Positions 1 to 5,968 of a stretch of 5,982 nucleotides of DNA are shown in pieces. This DNA is from Sediminibacterium sp. (GTDB lineage: Bacteria; Bacteroidota; Bacteroidia; Chitinophagales; Chitinophagaceae), in contig JAOASV010000271.1 of assembly GCA_030158535.1 (NCBI GenBank), forward strand, positions 1 to 5,982. Direction: 5' to 3'. The translations under genes were made by a program, and so were the position numbers. Every line of letters starts with the position of its first letter. Within the stretch, counting starts at the first letter, position 1. The notes under the pieces are model-generated. The model ran no database searches. It had not been told where the DNA came from and saw only the letters and a list, made by a program, of their open reading frames with translations.

Positions 1-618
1 AACGCGGCAGCAATTGGTGAAATGATGTATGGCGCTGCACAGGGCATGAAAGATTTTATCATGATTACCCTTGGCACTGGCGTAGGAAGTGGTATTGTTG
101 CAAATGGTAAACTCGTGTATGGTCACGACGGTTTTGCTGGTGAATTAGGCCATACAACCATCATTCCAAATGGTAGACTACATGAAGGCACAGGCAAAAG
201 AGGTTCTTTAGAATCCTATGCATCCGCAACGGGTGTTCGCTTAACCACACTTGAAATTTTAGAAAAAAGTACCGAACCTAGTTCTTTAAGATCAGTACCC
301 TCCGATCAAATAGATTCTAAAAAAGTATATGAAGCCGCTATTGCAGGCGATGCTGTAGCAAAACAAATTTTTGAATCTACGGGCACTATATTAGGAGCTG
401 CACTTGCTAACTTTGTAATGTTTTCAAGCCCTGAAGCCATCATCTTATTTGGTGGTTTAACAAAGGCTGGCGATTTAATTTTAAAGCCAACCAGAGAAAG
501 CATGGAAGCCAACCTCATTCAAATTTTTCAAAATAAAGTGAAAATTTTAGTGAGTCATTTAAAAGAATCGGATGCTGCTATATTAGGCGCATCGGCTCTT
601 GCTTGGGATCTAAAGTAA
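1..618 (+). CDS. ROK-family sugar kinase (glucokinase-like), 5'-truncated by window edge
   Basis: This is the C-terminal 205 residues of a cytoplasmic ROK (repressor/ORF/kinase) protein, probably an ATP-dependent hexose kinase acting on glucose or an N-acetylhexosamine. The frame is open from base 1 and begins NAAAIGE, the end of the ROK signature NDANAAxxGE, so the ATG at 22 is internal. About 90-110 N-terminal residues, including the DxGGT phosphate-binding loop, lie outside the window. Visible motifs, numbered from base 1: LGTGVGSGIV (24-33), and GHDGFAGELGH (41-51) with the sugar-contacting Glu48 and His51. LESYASATGV (70-79) contains the third conserved Glu (71), and SSPEAIILFGGL is the C-terminal Gly-rich segment. 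The zinc loop normally reading CGCGxxGCLE reads EGTGKRGSLE here (62-71), so all three cysteines are replaced while His51 remains. No DNA-binding domain is visible, but the N-terminus is missing, so a ROK repressor cannot be fully excluded. The gene is convergent with its right neighbour, and no terminator is evident in the 18-base gap. Confidence 0.9.
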   Translation, partial: NAAAIGEMMYGAAQGMKDFIMITLGTGVGSGIVANGKLVYGHDGFAGELGHTTIIPNGRLHEGTGKRGSLESYASATGVRLTTLEILEKSTEPSSLRSVPSDQIDSKKVYEAAIAGDAVAKQIFESTGTILGAALANFVMFSSPEAIILFGGLTKAGDLILKPTRESMEANLIQIFQNKVKILVSHLKESDAAILGASALAWDLK

Positions 619-636
619 ATGTTGCTGGAAAATAAA

Positions 637-1584
637 TTAGCGAATCATAAATACGGCTGGAACCGGACGTTGCCCTTCTTTATCAGAAGGCTTAATGGTT
701 TCTTTACCATTAACAAGTAAGCAACTACTACCGCCTCCATCTAAATTGATCGCTTCTACACAACCTATTTGCTGCATAAGGCCTGCCATTTGAGGAAGTG
801 TTAATCCATCCGCTCTTCCCGGAAAGCGTCCTTCACAAACAAATAAGATAAGTTCATTATTAGCCGTATAACCAACTGCTGTTCGTGGATGTTTATCTGA
901 AATGGCTTTGCCAGCAAATTTTAATTCTTCATTGTTGGTAATTTTAATAGCACCGTCTTGCAATAAAACAGGGCCACCTCCTATTGCTGTTTTTACTTTC
1001 CATTTTTTAAAATTTCCTTTAGAAAGCATCACGCTTGCAGGCACATCGGCAACCGAATCTTTAAACATGGGAATAACCGTTTGAGATGCGTATACATTGG
1101 CATCTGCGGAATCGGTATAAACCCACGCTACATCTGGCTTATTAGATTTAGAAATACCGAGTGCGGCTCCATATACATGCCTATAAGTTAGGGTGTCTTT
1201 TCCTTTACCAGGAAGTGAATGTAAATGATAGGATTTGATATCACCATTGTCTACCACCAAATTTAAATTTGAATTGTGTGCAAATTCAAAGAAGGTTGCA
1301 TTCATTACAACGAGTGGCTTACCAGCTATAGAATCATAAAATTTTTGAGGCGTATAACGCTTACCATTACCAACAGCAGTAGATAAAGCATGCGTTTTAT
1401 CTTTTAAATCATAGCTGATATAATAAGCAATATTTAGTTTACCATCAATGGCATCGGTGGTCTTGTATACGTGCATTGATCCTGGCAAAGGACCAAATTC
1501 GGCATCCACATTTTTCCAATTAACTTGAGCTACAACAGCGGTTGTAAATAGTGTGAGTACCAGCGCGTATACTATATTTTTCAT
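637..1584 (-). CDS. Secreted phosphodiester glycosidase family protein (NAGPA-like)
   Basis: This 315-residue protein belongs to the phosphodiester glycosidase family, named after the mammalian uncovering enzyme NAGPA, which removes N-acetylglucosamine from a phosphodiester on glycoproteins. Bacterial members are thought to cleave glycosyl phosphodiesters in the envelope or outside the cell; the substrate here is unknown. Residues 1-19 form a Sec signal peptide (MKN, then a hydrophobic core ending VVA before Gln20), so the mature protein is periplasmic or secreted. Family motifs appear in order: NATFFE (95-100), IGGGPVLLQDG (201-211), HPRTAVG (232-238), CEGR (250-253), the hallmark NLDGGGSSCLLVNG (280-293), and RPVP near the C-terminus. 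Length is normal for a single-domain bacterial member. Its ATG shares the sequence ATGA with the lipA stop codon (1581-1584), which suggests co-transcription and translational coupling. The family call is firm and the substrate is not. Confidence 0.9.
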   Translation of the reverse strand: MKNIVYALVLTLFTTAVVAQVNWKNVDAEFGPLPGSMHVYKTTDAIDGKLNIAYYISYDLKDKTHALSTAVGNGKRYTPQKFYDSIAGKPLVVMNATFFEFAHNSNLNLVVDNGDIKSYHLHSLPGKGKDTLTYRHVYGAALGISKSNKPDVAWVYTDSADANVYASQTVIPMFKDSVADVPASVMLSKGNFKKWKVKTAIGGGPVLLQDGAIKITNNEELKFAGKAISDKHPRTAVGYTANNELILFVCEGRFPGRADGLTLPQMAGLMQQIGCVEAINLDGGGSSCLLVNGKETIKPSDKEGQRPVPAVFMIR

Positions 1585-2507
1585 AAGCTTTTTTCAGATA
1601 GCCATTTTTCTTTACCCCATCCTTTTATCACGTGCTTTTCACTATGATATGATGATCGTACAAGTGGACCACTTTCTACATAATCAAAACCAATTTGATA
1701 ACCAATTTCACGTAGTTCGGCAAACTCATCAGGGTGTACAAAACGTTGAACAGCTAAATGTTTTTTTGTAGGCTGTAAATATTGGCCGAGGGTTAATACA
1801 TCGCAACCAACATTCACCAAATCTTTCATGGATTGTACCACTTCCTCTTTGGTTTCTCCAAGACCAAGCATCATACCTGTTTTGGTGCGCATACCACCTT
1901 TCTTTAAGGTTTCGAGTACACCAAGTGATCGATGATACTTTGCTTGCACACGCACTTGACGTGTTAATCTTTCTACGGTTTCCATATTGTGGCTGATCAC
2001 TTCGGGAGCAGCATCAATCAGGCGTTGTATTTGATCTGGAATACCTTTAAAATCAGGTATCAAAGTTTCAAGTGTTGTGTCGGGGGTTAAAGCTTTAACG
2101 GCTTTAATGGTATTATACCAGATGGTAGATCCACCATCTTTTAATTCATCTCTATCCACACTGGTTATGACTGCATGTTTCACTTTCATTAAATGAATGG
2201 CTTCTGCCACGCGCTGAGGTTCATCAAAATCTACGGGAGCTGGACGCCCGGTGGCCACCGCGCAAAATCCGCAGCTACGGGTACACACATTACCAAGTAT
2301 CATAAATGTTGCCGTTCCCTCACCCCAGCACTCGCCCATATTTGGACAATTACCACTTTCACAAATGGTATGGAGTTTATGGGTATCAACAAGCCCTCTA
2401 ACGTGCTTGTAACTTTCGCCAATGGGCAGTTTTACACGCAACCAATTGGGCTTTTGTATTTTGGATGTTGTTGGGTCTATCTTTGGAACAACTGGTAATT
2501 CTTGCAT
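1581..2507 (-). CDS. lipA: Lipoyl synthase (radical SAM)
   Basis: LipA inserts two sulfur atoms into the octanoyl chain carried on lipoyl domains of pyruvate and 2-oxoglutarate dehydrogenases and of the glycine cleavage H protein; it is cytoplasmic. The 308-residue length fits the family. The auxiliary, sacrificial [4Fe-4S] cluster motif CX4CX5C is present at Cys49, Cys54 and Cys60 (CESGNCPNMGEC). The radical-SAM cluster motif CX3CX2C is at Cys75, Cys79 and Cys82 (CTRSCGFC). The C-terminal RSSY motif (284-287), whose serine ligates the auxiliary cluster, is intact. The ATG at 2507 gives the normal short N-terminal extension, and its A/T-rich leader has no clear Shine-Dalgarno sequence, as is usual in Bacteroidota. 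A TAnnTTTG-type promoter element lies about 35 bases upstream. No lipB or lplA is in the window. The stop codon overlaps the start of the downstream phosphodiester glycosidase. Confidence 0.97.
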   Translation of the reverse strand: MQELPVVPKIDPTTSKIQKPNWLRVKLPIGESYKHVRGLVDTHKLHTICESGNCPNMGECWGEGTATFMILGNVCTRSCGFCAVATGRPAPVDFDEPQRVAEAIHLMKVKHAVITSVDRDELKDGGSTIWYNTIKAVKALTPDTTLETLIPDFKGIPDQIQRLIDAAPEVISHNMETVERLTRQVRVQAKYHRSLGVLETLKKGGMRTKTGMMLGLGETKEEVVQSMKDLVNVGCDVLTLGQYLQPTKKHLAVQRFVHPDEFAELREIGYQIGFDYVESGPLVRSSYHSEKHVIKGWGKEKWLSEKSL

Positions 2508-2539
2508 GAAATAGAAATTCTAAATGATTGCTTGGTATG

Positions 2540-2567
2540 CAAAAATAGGTCACTTTCGCTTACCAAA
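2540..2567 (-). promoter_or_regulatory. Candidate Bacteroidota-type promoter for lipA
   Basis: On the minus strand, TATTTTTG at 2547-2540 matches the Bacteroidota -7 consensus TAnnTTTG at every fixed position. A TTTG at 2567-2564, 16 bases upstream, could serve as the -33 element, although that spacing is slightly shorter than the usual 17-23. It lies about 33 bases before the lipA ATG and partly inside the last codons of the upstream gene, so it would allow lipA to be transcribed independently. Such short motifs are common in AT-rich DNA, so this is a sequence-match inference only. Confidence 0.4.
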
Positions 2568-3407
2568 TGTGACAGAAATATAGGCGTTAAAAAAGAGGCT
2601 TTTTTCGGTGTTTAAGAGCATTATAGGCATCTTTTTAGAAAAATAAGTGGCTTTTAAACCCACCTCAAGTGCAGATACCACTTCATTGTAGCGGCCATAG
2701 TCAAAACGAAGGGCTCCCTTTACGTGAGCTCCCGGCACAAACTGCATTTCATTAAACCCTTTACTAAAAGACCCCTTACCCAAAACAATGGTAGGGTCTA
2801 AAAAAAGTTGATCGTTATTATCGTATTTAATTTCTTCTTGGCGCTGTGTTGTAGGATTTTGGATTTGTAAATAGTATGGCTTTAATAAACCGGCGCTAAT
2901 ACCGCCTCCATAAATAGCAGAAACGGCTACGCCGTTTTTATTCCCTTTTCCACCAATTAATTTTTGTTGCCCAATCCCAAACTTTACGTCATACAAATTA
3001 TTTTGTTTGCCGTATACATAGTTGGACAAAATAATAAATCCTTGAGCCGAACTTGCTGTTGGCGTTCTTTCTTCTTTTGGATGCTTATGCTCCCCTATTT
3101 CGATCCACCACAAATTTGTTTTTGTGATTGATTTATATTTTCCTTTTTCATAAAAAACACTCCAACCATCGGTATTAAAATGGATGCCTTGTGCAATTTG
3201 TTTTTGATATATTAAAGCGCCCTCTTCTTCTTGCTTAATGAGTTGATTTATTTTTTCACGACGTTCATTTTTTAAACGCAATTTTTCTTCCTGTGCTGGT
3301 GATAATTTTCGCTGCTGTGCTATACCTGTGCTTACAAAAAGCACGCATGCAAGAAGCACTGCGCCCATTTTTTGAAGGGTGTTAGCGATATTTACTATTT
3401 TCTTCAC
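2550..3407 (-). CDS. Unrecognised exported protein, possibly an outer-membrane beta-barrel
   Basis: I do not recognise this gene's family. With the GTG at 3407 as start it encodes 285 residues. Residues 1-30 form a Sec signal peptide (VKK, a hydrophobic stretch around 15-28, then GIA before Gln31). A charged, probably helical segment rich in Glu, Lys and Arg follows (about 33-62). The rest (about 75-285) is rich in Gly, Tyr, Phe and alternating hydrophobic residues, with repeated strand-and-turn patterns such as GVAVSAIYGGGISAGLL and a final FFNAYISVTFGKRK. This suggests a small outer-membrane barrel or a periplasmic beta protein. The frame stays open to an ATG at 3464, but that start would overlap the divergent OsmC gene by 12 bases and put a poor leader before the signal peptide. 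The ATG at 3368 is also possible but leaves no basic n-region. No Shine-Dalgarno sequence settles the choice. The gene runs in the same direction as lipA, 42 bases before its start. Real gene: likely. Function: unknown. Confidence 0.8.
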   Translation of the reverse strand: MKKIVNIANTLQKMGAVLLACVLFVSTGIAQQRKLSPAQEEKLRLKNERREKINQLIKQEEEGALIYQKQIAQGIHFNTDGWSVFYEKGKYKSITKTNLWWIEIGEHKHPKEERTPTASSAQGFIILSNYVYGKQNNLYDVKFGIGQQKLIGGKGNKNGVAVSAIYGGGISAGLLKPYYLQIQNPTTQRQEEIKYDNNDQLFLDPTIVLGKGSFSKGFNEMQFVPGAHVKGALRFDYGRYNEVVSALEVGLKATYFSKKMPIMLLNTEKSLFFNAYISVTFGKRK

Positions 3408-3452
3408 GCTCGTTTGATTAGTTCCTTGTAAATTTAAGGCAAAATTGAACCA
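3408..3452. promoter_or_regulatory. Short divergent intergenic region, presumed promoters for the exported protein and osmC
   Basis: These 45 bases separate the preferred start of the leftward exported-protein gene from the rightward OsmC gene, so promoters for both must lie here or overlap the coding ends. The palindrome TAAATTTA at 3429-3436 is one base off TAnnTTTG on both strands, but no TTG lies at the expected distance on either side. CAATTTTG on the minus strand (3447-3440) is another one-mismatch candidate. None is strong, so only the region is assigned, not a specific promoter. Confidence 0.3.
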
Positions 3453-3863
3453 ATGACTGCACAAATTATTTATAAAACTAAGTTAAGAACCGAGGCTACA
3501 CACCTACAAAGCGGCACCACCATCGAAACAGACGCCCCTACAGACAATCAGGGCAATGGCGAAAGGTTTTCTCCCACCGATTTAGTGGCCACGGCACTTG
3601 CTACCTGCATGGTAACCACCATGGGCATTAAAGCACAAAGCATGGGCATTGCACTGGATGGCACCACCGCAGATGCTACCAAAATTATGGTGAGCGACCC
3701 GCGCCGAATAGGCAAAATAATGGTGCATATTAAATTTCCGGAAAGCTTACAGGTAGACGAAAAAACAAAAGAGATTTTGGAGAAAGTAGCAAGAACCTGC
3801 CCTGTAGAAAGGACCCTGCACCCAGACGTAGAACTAGATTTAAGTTTTAATTGGCCTGCGTAA
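3453..3863 (+). CDS. OsmC-family protein (YhfA-like, probable thiol peroxidase)
   Basis: This is a 136-residue cytoplasmic member of the OsmC/Ohr superfamily, whose members reduce organic hydroperoxides through a cysteine pair. Both cysteines are present: Cys52 in the helix motif FSPTDLVATALATC (39-52), and Cys116 in ARTCPVERTL (113-122). The RFSPTDL element before the first cysteine and the CPVE motif are typical of the YhfA-like OsmC group rather than Ohr, which has a different helix and a longer N-terminus. The length matches the family for a single domain that forms an intertwined homodimer. The ATG at 3453 begins directly at the first beta strand (MTAQIIYKTKL). It is the only gene in the middle of the window on the plus strand, divergent from the exported protein and convergent with maf. 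Its 5' half is visibly richer in G+C than its neighbours. The family is certain; the physiological substrate, peroxide or otherwise, is inferred. Confidence 0.93.
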   Translation: MTAQIIYKTKLRTEATHLQSGTTIETDAPTDNQGNGERFSPTDLVATALATCMVTTMGIKAQSMGIALDGTTADATKIMVSDPRRIGKIMVHIKFPESLQVDEKTKEILEKVARTCPVERTLHPDVELDLSFNWPA

Positions 3864-3903
3864 AATACGGCGGTTATAACGGAATAAAACTTCCCAAATA
3901 GAT

Positions 3904-3940
3904 GATCAAAAAACAAACTTGCTACAACATTGCTTGTAGC
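3904..3940 (-). terminator. Candidate intrinsic terminator of the kdsC-ubiA-maf unit
   Basis: On the minus strand the sequence GCTACAA (3940-3934), a six-base loop, and TTGTAGC (3927-3921) form a perfect 7-bp stem. It contains the maf TAG stop codon at 3924-3922. It is followed by AAG and a T-rich tract, TTTGTTTTTT (3917-3908). Hairpin plus T-tract at the end of the last gene fits an intrinsic terminator. The stem is rather weak and the T run begins three bases after it, so confidence is moderate. No matching T run exists for the convergent plus-strand OsmC gene. Confidence 0.45.
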
Positions 3941-4488
3941 GCCTGCATAACCCTGCTTACCGGAAGGCCCATCACATTGTAAAAATCACCTTCCACCGAT
4001 TTGATGCCCACAACACCAATCCATTCCTGAATGGCATAGGCACCCGCTTTGTCGTAGGGCTTGTACTTGTCTACATAAAAAGCAATTTGCTCCGGTGTGA
4101 GTGGATGAAAATGAACCGTCGTACTATCTGCAAAGGCAGTTTCTTTAGTACCTTCTAAAAGCACAACACCCGTAATTACCCGGTGTGTTTTTCCGGCTAG
4201 CTTGGATAAAATTAAAATAGCATCTTCTCTACTTGTAGGCTTACCTATAATTTCATTTCCTAAAACAACAACGGTATCGGCTGCAATAACAAGTTCGTTA
4301 TTCGATAAATCCGCTGCTACCCCAAGCGCTTTTTGACGCGCAATATGCACGGGCACTTCTTCTACAGCAAGATCTTCTGGATACGTTTCGTCGGTAGGTT
4401 TTACCATCACTTCAAAAGACACTTCTGCCCACTCTAGTAAAGTTTTACGGCGTGGAGAACCAGATGCGAGTATGATTTTTTTATTCAT
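3922..4488 (-). CDS. maf: Maf-family nucleoside triphosphate pyrophosphatase (dTTP/UTP type)
   Basis: Maf proteins hydrolyse nucleoside triphosphates, including modified ones, to monophosphate and pyrophosphate, cleaning the nucleotide pool; overexpression of the Bacillus homologue blocks septation. This 188-residue cytoplasmic protein has the usual length. It shows LASGSPRR (7-14), the phosphate-binding start of the fold; RQKA with Lys53; AADTVVV with the catalytic Asp71; GKP with Lys83; HRVITGV (102-108); and DKAGAYAIQ (146-154). DKAGAY-IQ matches the YhdE-like dTTP/UTP pyrophosphatase subfamily better than the YceF m7GTP subfamily. A Glu follows Gln154, where E. coli YhdE has Gly; I believe this is common in Bacteroidota but cannot check it. 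The ATG at 4488 lies five bases after the ubiA stop codon, so it is very likely translated from the same message. A hairpin overlaps its stop codon. Confidence 0.95.
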   Translation of the reverse strand: MNKKIILASGSPRRKTLLEWAEVSFEVMVKPTDETYPEDLAVEEVPVHIARQKALGVAADLSNNELVIAADTVVVLGNEIIGKPTSREDAILILSKLAGKTHRVITGVVLLEGTKETAFADSTTVHFHPLTPEQIAFYVDKYKPYDKAGAYAIQEWIGVVGIKSVEGDFYNVMGLPVSRVMQALQAML

Positions 4489-4493
4489 GTCTA

Positions 4494-5426
4494 TTACAAA
4501 TAATACCTGAAAAATACCATGGATACAATGCCCGTAAGCATCACAATTTTTATAACCGTACTAAGTTTACCAAAATCTTTTTCAGATTGTGCAGACAACA
4601 ATTTAACAAACACCCATATAAGTGGTGCAATAATAGCTACTACACAATAAAGAATACTTTCCCACCATCCCATTGGTAGCACATAAAACTGCAAAATAAT
4701 AAGCACAGCAATTAACACCACCAGCCATACAGCCACAAATACTTTGGTAGCCGTTAACCCCCATACAATAGGGATGGTTCGGCAACCATATTTTGCATCA
4801 CCTACCCTGTCTTCCACATCTTTAATAACCTCTCTAATGAGTGAAATAATAAATGCAAAAGAGGCATATAAAACAGTGAGTCTAAAAAAACGAATTTCTT
4901 TATCTCCCGATTCTAAAAGATTATTTATTTGAAGTGGCGCTTTTGAAAAAAACAAAATAAGCAGCACCCAAGCTGTTAATAAAGAAATAAGCACATTGCC
5001 AATAAGTAATTGTTTTTTAAAGTTTGTAGAATACACCCACAATAAAACAATACACATCATGTTGGCAAAAACCAAATACCAATATGACTGAATAGGAAGT
5101 GCATACGCTGTAAAAAACAAACCCAACATACTTAATACCAAATGAAAAAATATAACCCAGCGTCTACTGATGGCTACATTCACCACCACTTTAGTAGGCT
5201 TGTTAATTTGATCAATATTTAAATCAAAATAATCGTTGATACTATTACCAGCAGCAGCAATGAGTACAGAAGCAAGTACAATCAACCAAAACTGTTGCAG
5301 TTGTGCTGGTGTAGATGGCCCGTAAATTCTTTGGTAAATACAAAACTCAAACAAAAACTGAGTGAGTACAATAAAAACTAAATTACTTGCACGAATAAGC
5401 GTCAGAAATGCTGCTATTTTTTTCAT
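4494..5426 (-). CDS. UbiA-family prenyltransferase, geranylgeranylglycerol-phosphate geranylgeranyltransferase-like
   Basis: This is an integral membrane prenyltransferase of 310 residues with about eight to nine hydrophobic segments (for example around 12-30, 46-62, 90-110, 116-132, 142-161, 183-197, 228-250, 257-275 and 292-307). The first Asp-rich motif is NSINDYFDLNIDQINKP (61-77), an NDxxDxxxD with Asp65, Asp68 and Asp72 that binds prenyl diphosphate through Mg2+. The second is REVIKDVEDRVGD (198-210), a DxxDxxxD-type motif with Asp203, Asp206 and Asp210. The close NDYFDLxID plus REVIKDxED pairing resembles the archaeal digeranylgeranylglyceryl-phosphate synthase branch and its Bacteroidota relatives rather than MenA, UbiA proper or heme O synthase. 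The substrate cannot be read from sequence, and a quinone or other isoprenoid acceptor remains possible. It starts 26 bases after the KdsC-like gene and ends five bases before maf, in what looks like one transcription unit. Confidence 0.9.
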   Translation of the reverse strand: MKKIAAFLTLIRASNLVFIVLTQFLFEFCIYQRIYGPSTPAQLQQFWLIVLASVLIAAAGNSINDYFDLNIDQINKPTKVVVNVAISRRWVIFFHLVLSMLGLFFTAYALPIQSYWYLVFANMMCIVLLWVYSTNFKKQLLIGNVLISLLTAWVLLILFFSKAPLQINNLLESGDKEIRFFRLTVLYASFAFIISLIREVIKDVEDRVGDAKYGCRTIPIVWGLTATKVFVAVWLVVLIAVLIILQFYVLPMGWWESILYCVVAIIAPLIWVFVKLLSAQSEKDFGKLSTVIKIVMLTGIVSMVFFRYYL

Positions 5427-5452
5427 GCAATGATGGTTGGGATATTCATAAT

Positions 5453-5968
5453 TTATTGAGACCTTACGGTTGTGTCTTCACTCCAATCGCCTCTAACGCG
5501 CATAATTTTTTCAATCAAATCACGCACACAACCTGCTCCACCATTAAGCGGTGATACATAACCTGATAGCTCTTTAATTTCTGTTGCAGCATCTGCGGGA
5601 CAAGTAGCCATACCTACTACTTTCATGACGTCATAGTCTGGCATATCATCACCCATGTAAGCGGTGTTGGCTGCATCTAAACCATTGAGTAGTAAATATT
5701 CATGTAGCACTGATAATTTATCATGCACTTTCATGAACACATCTGTAACGCCTAATTTTTGGAGTCTATCTTTTACTTCCGGAGAATCACCTCCCGAAAT
5801 AACGGCAACATGATATCCTTTTTTTACGGCCAGTTGTATAGCATAACCGTCTTTTATATTCATGCGTCTTACCATCAGTCCGCCTGGCATCACAAGTAAT
5901 GTGCCGTCGGTTAAAACACCATCCACATCAAGCACAATGGTGTTTATATTTTTAAACTGATGAAGCAT
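5453..5968 (-). CDS. kdsC: HAD-superfamily phosphatase, probable KdsC (Kdo-8-phosphate phosphatase)
   Basis: KdsC removes phosphate from 3-deoxy-D-manno-octulosonate 8-phosphate to give Kdo, the sugar linking lipid A to the lipopolysaccharide core; it is a cytoplasmic tetramer. This 171-residue protein has the cap-less HAD fold. Motif I is LDVDGVLTDG (13-22), with nucleophile Asp14 and acid/base Asp16. Motif II is ISGGD (57-61), with Ser58. Lys84 is in VHDKL, and motif III/IV is MGDDMPDYDVM (105-115). KdsC-specific marks are RRMNIKDGYAIQLAVKKG (34-51) and the C-terminal LNGGAGCVRDLIE (141-153), the tail that reaches into the neighbouring active site. The usual hallmark is GGxGAVRE, so GGAGCVRD is a mild variation. 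No other kds gene is in the window, which leaves room for a different phosphosugar substrate. Only 14 bases lie upstream, an A/T-rich leader without Shine-Dalgarno sequence, so its promoter or a further upstream operon gene is outside. Confidence 0.85.
   Translation of the reverse strand: MLHQFKNINTIVLDVDGVLTDGTLLVMPGGLMVRRMNIKDGYAIQLAVKKGYHVAVISGGDSPEVKDRLQKLGVTDVFMKVHDKLSVLHEYLLLNGLDAANTAYMGDDMPDYDVMKVVGMATCPADAATEIKELSGYVSPLNGGAGCVRDLIEKIMRVRGDWSEDTTVRSQ

Larger units (their letters stand above)
3922..5968 (-). other. Probable transcription unit: kdsC-like, ubiA-like, maf
   Basis: Three minus-strand genes follow one another with gaps of 26 and five bases and no promoter-like or terminator-like sequence between them. 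A hairpin with a T-rich tract closes the last gene. From memory, this order (HAD phosphatase, GGGP-transferase-like UbiA, Maf) recurs across Bacteroidota, often preceded by a Rossmann-fold DUF2520 protein, which would lie just beyond the right edge. The co-transcription is inferred from spacing. Confidence 0.7.

Noticed and set aside
22..618. ATG at 22 as the true start of the ROK gene
   Set aside because: The reading frame is open from base 1 and the residues before the ATG (NAAAIGE) are the end of a conserved ROK signature, so the gene is truncated by the window edge.
619..636. Terminator between the convergent ROK and glycosidase genes
   Set aside because: The 18-base gap is A/T-rich but holds no inverted repeat I can identify.
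1553..1771. Open frame of 72 codons on the plus strand across the lipA/glycosidase junction
   Set aside because: It is antisense to two well-supported genes. Its hydrophobic start is the complement of the glycosidase signal-peptide region and there is no independent support.
2193..2498. Open frame of 101 codons on the plus strand
   Set aside because: It lies wholly antisense within lipA, whose cluster motifs are intact, and its translation shows no domain-like pattern.
3339..3356. Possible lipoprotein lipobox (LLAC) in the signal peptide of the exported protein
   Set aside because: The hydrophobic core continues for about nine more residues past this cysteine and ends in a standard signal-peptidase I site (GIA before Gln), so lipoprotein processing is unlikely.
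3408..3464. N-terminal extension of the exported protein to the ATG at 3464
   Set aside because: It would overlap the divergent OsmC start and place an unlikely leader before a normal signal peptide. It is kept only as an alternative start.
3868..3880. Palindrome GTTATAAC near the OsmC stop as a terminator
   Set aside because: It has no loop, so it cannot form a usable hairpin, and no T run follows on either strand.
3548..3916. Open frame of 122 codons on the minus strand
   Set aside because: It is antisense to the OsmC gene, which carries both catalytic cysteines; the frame's openness follows from codon composition.
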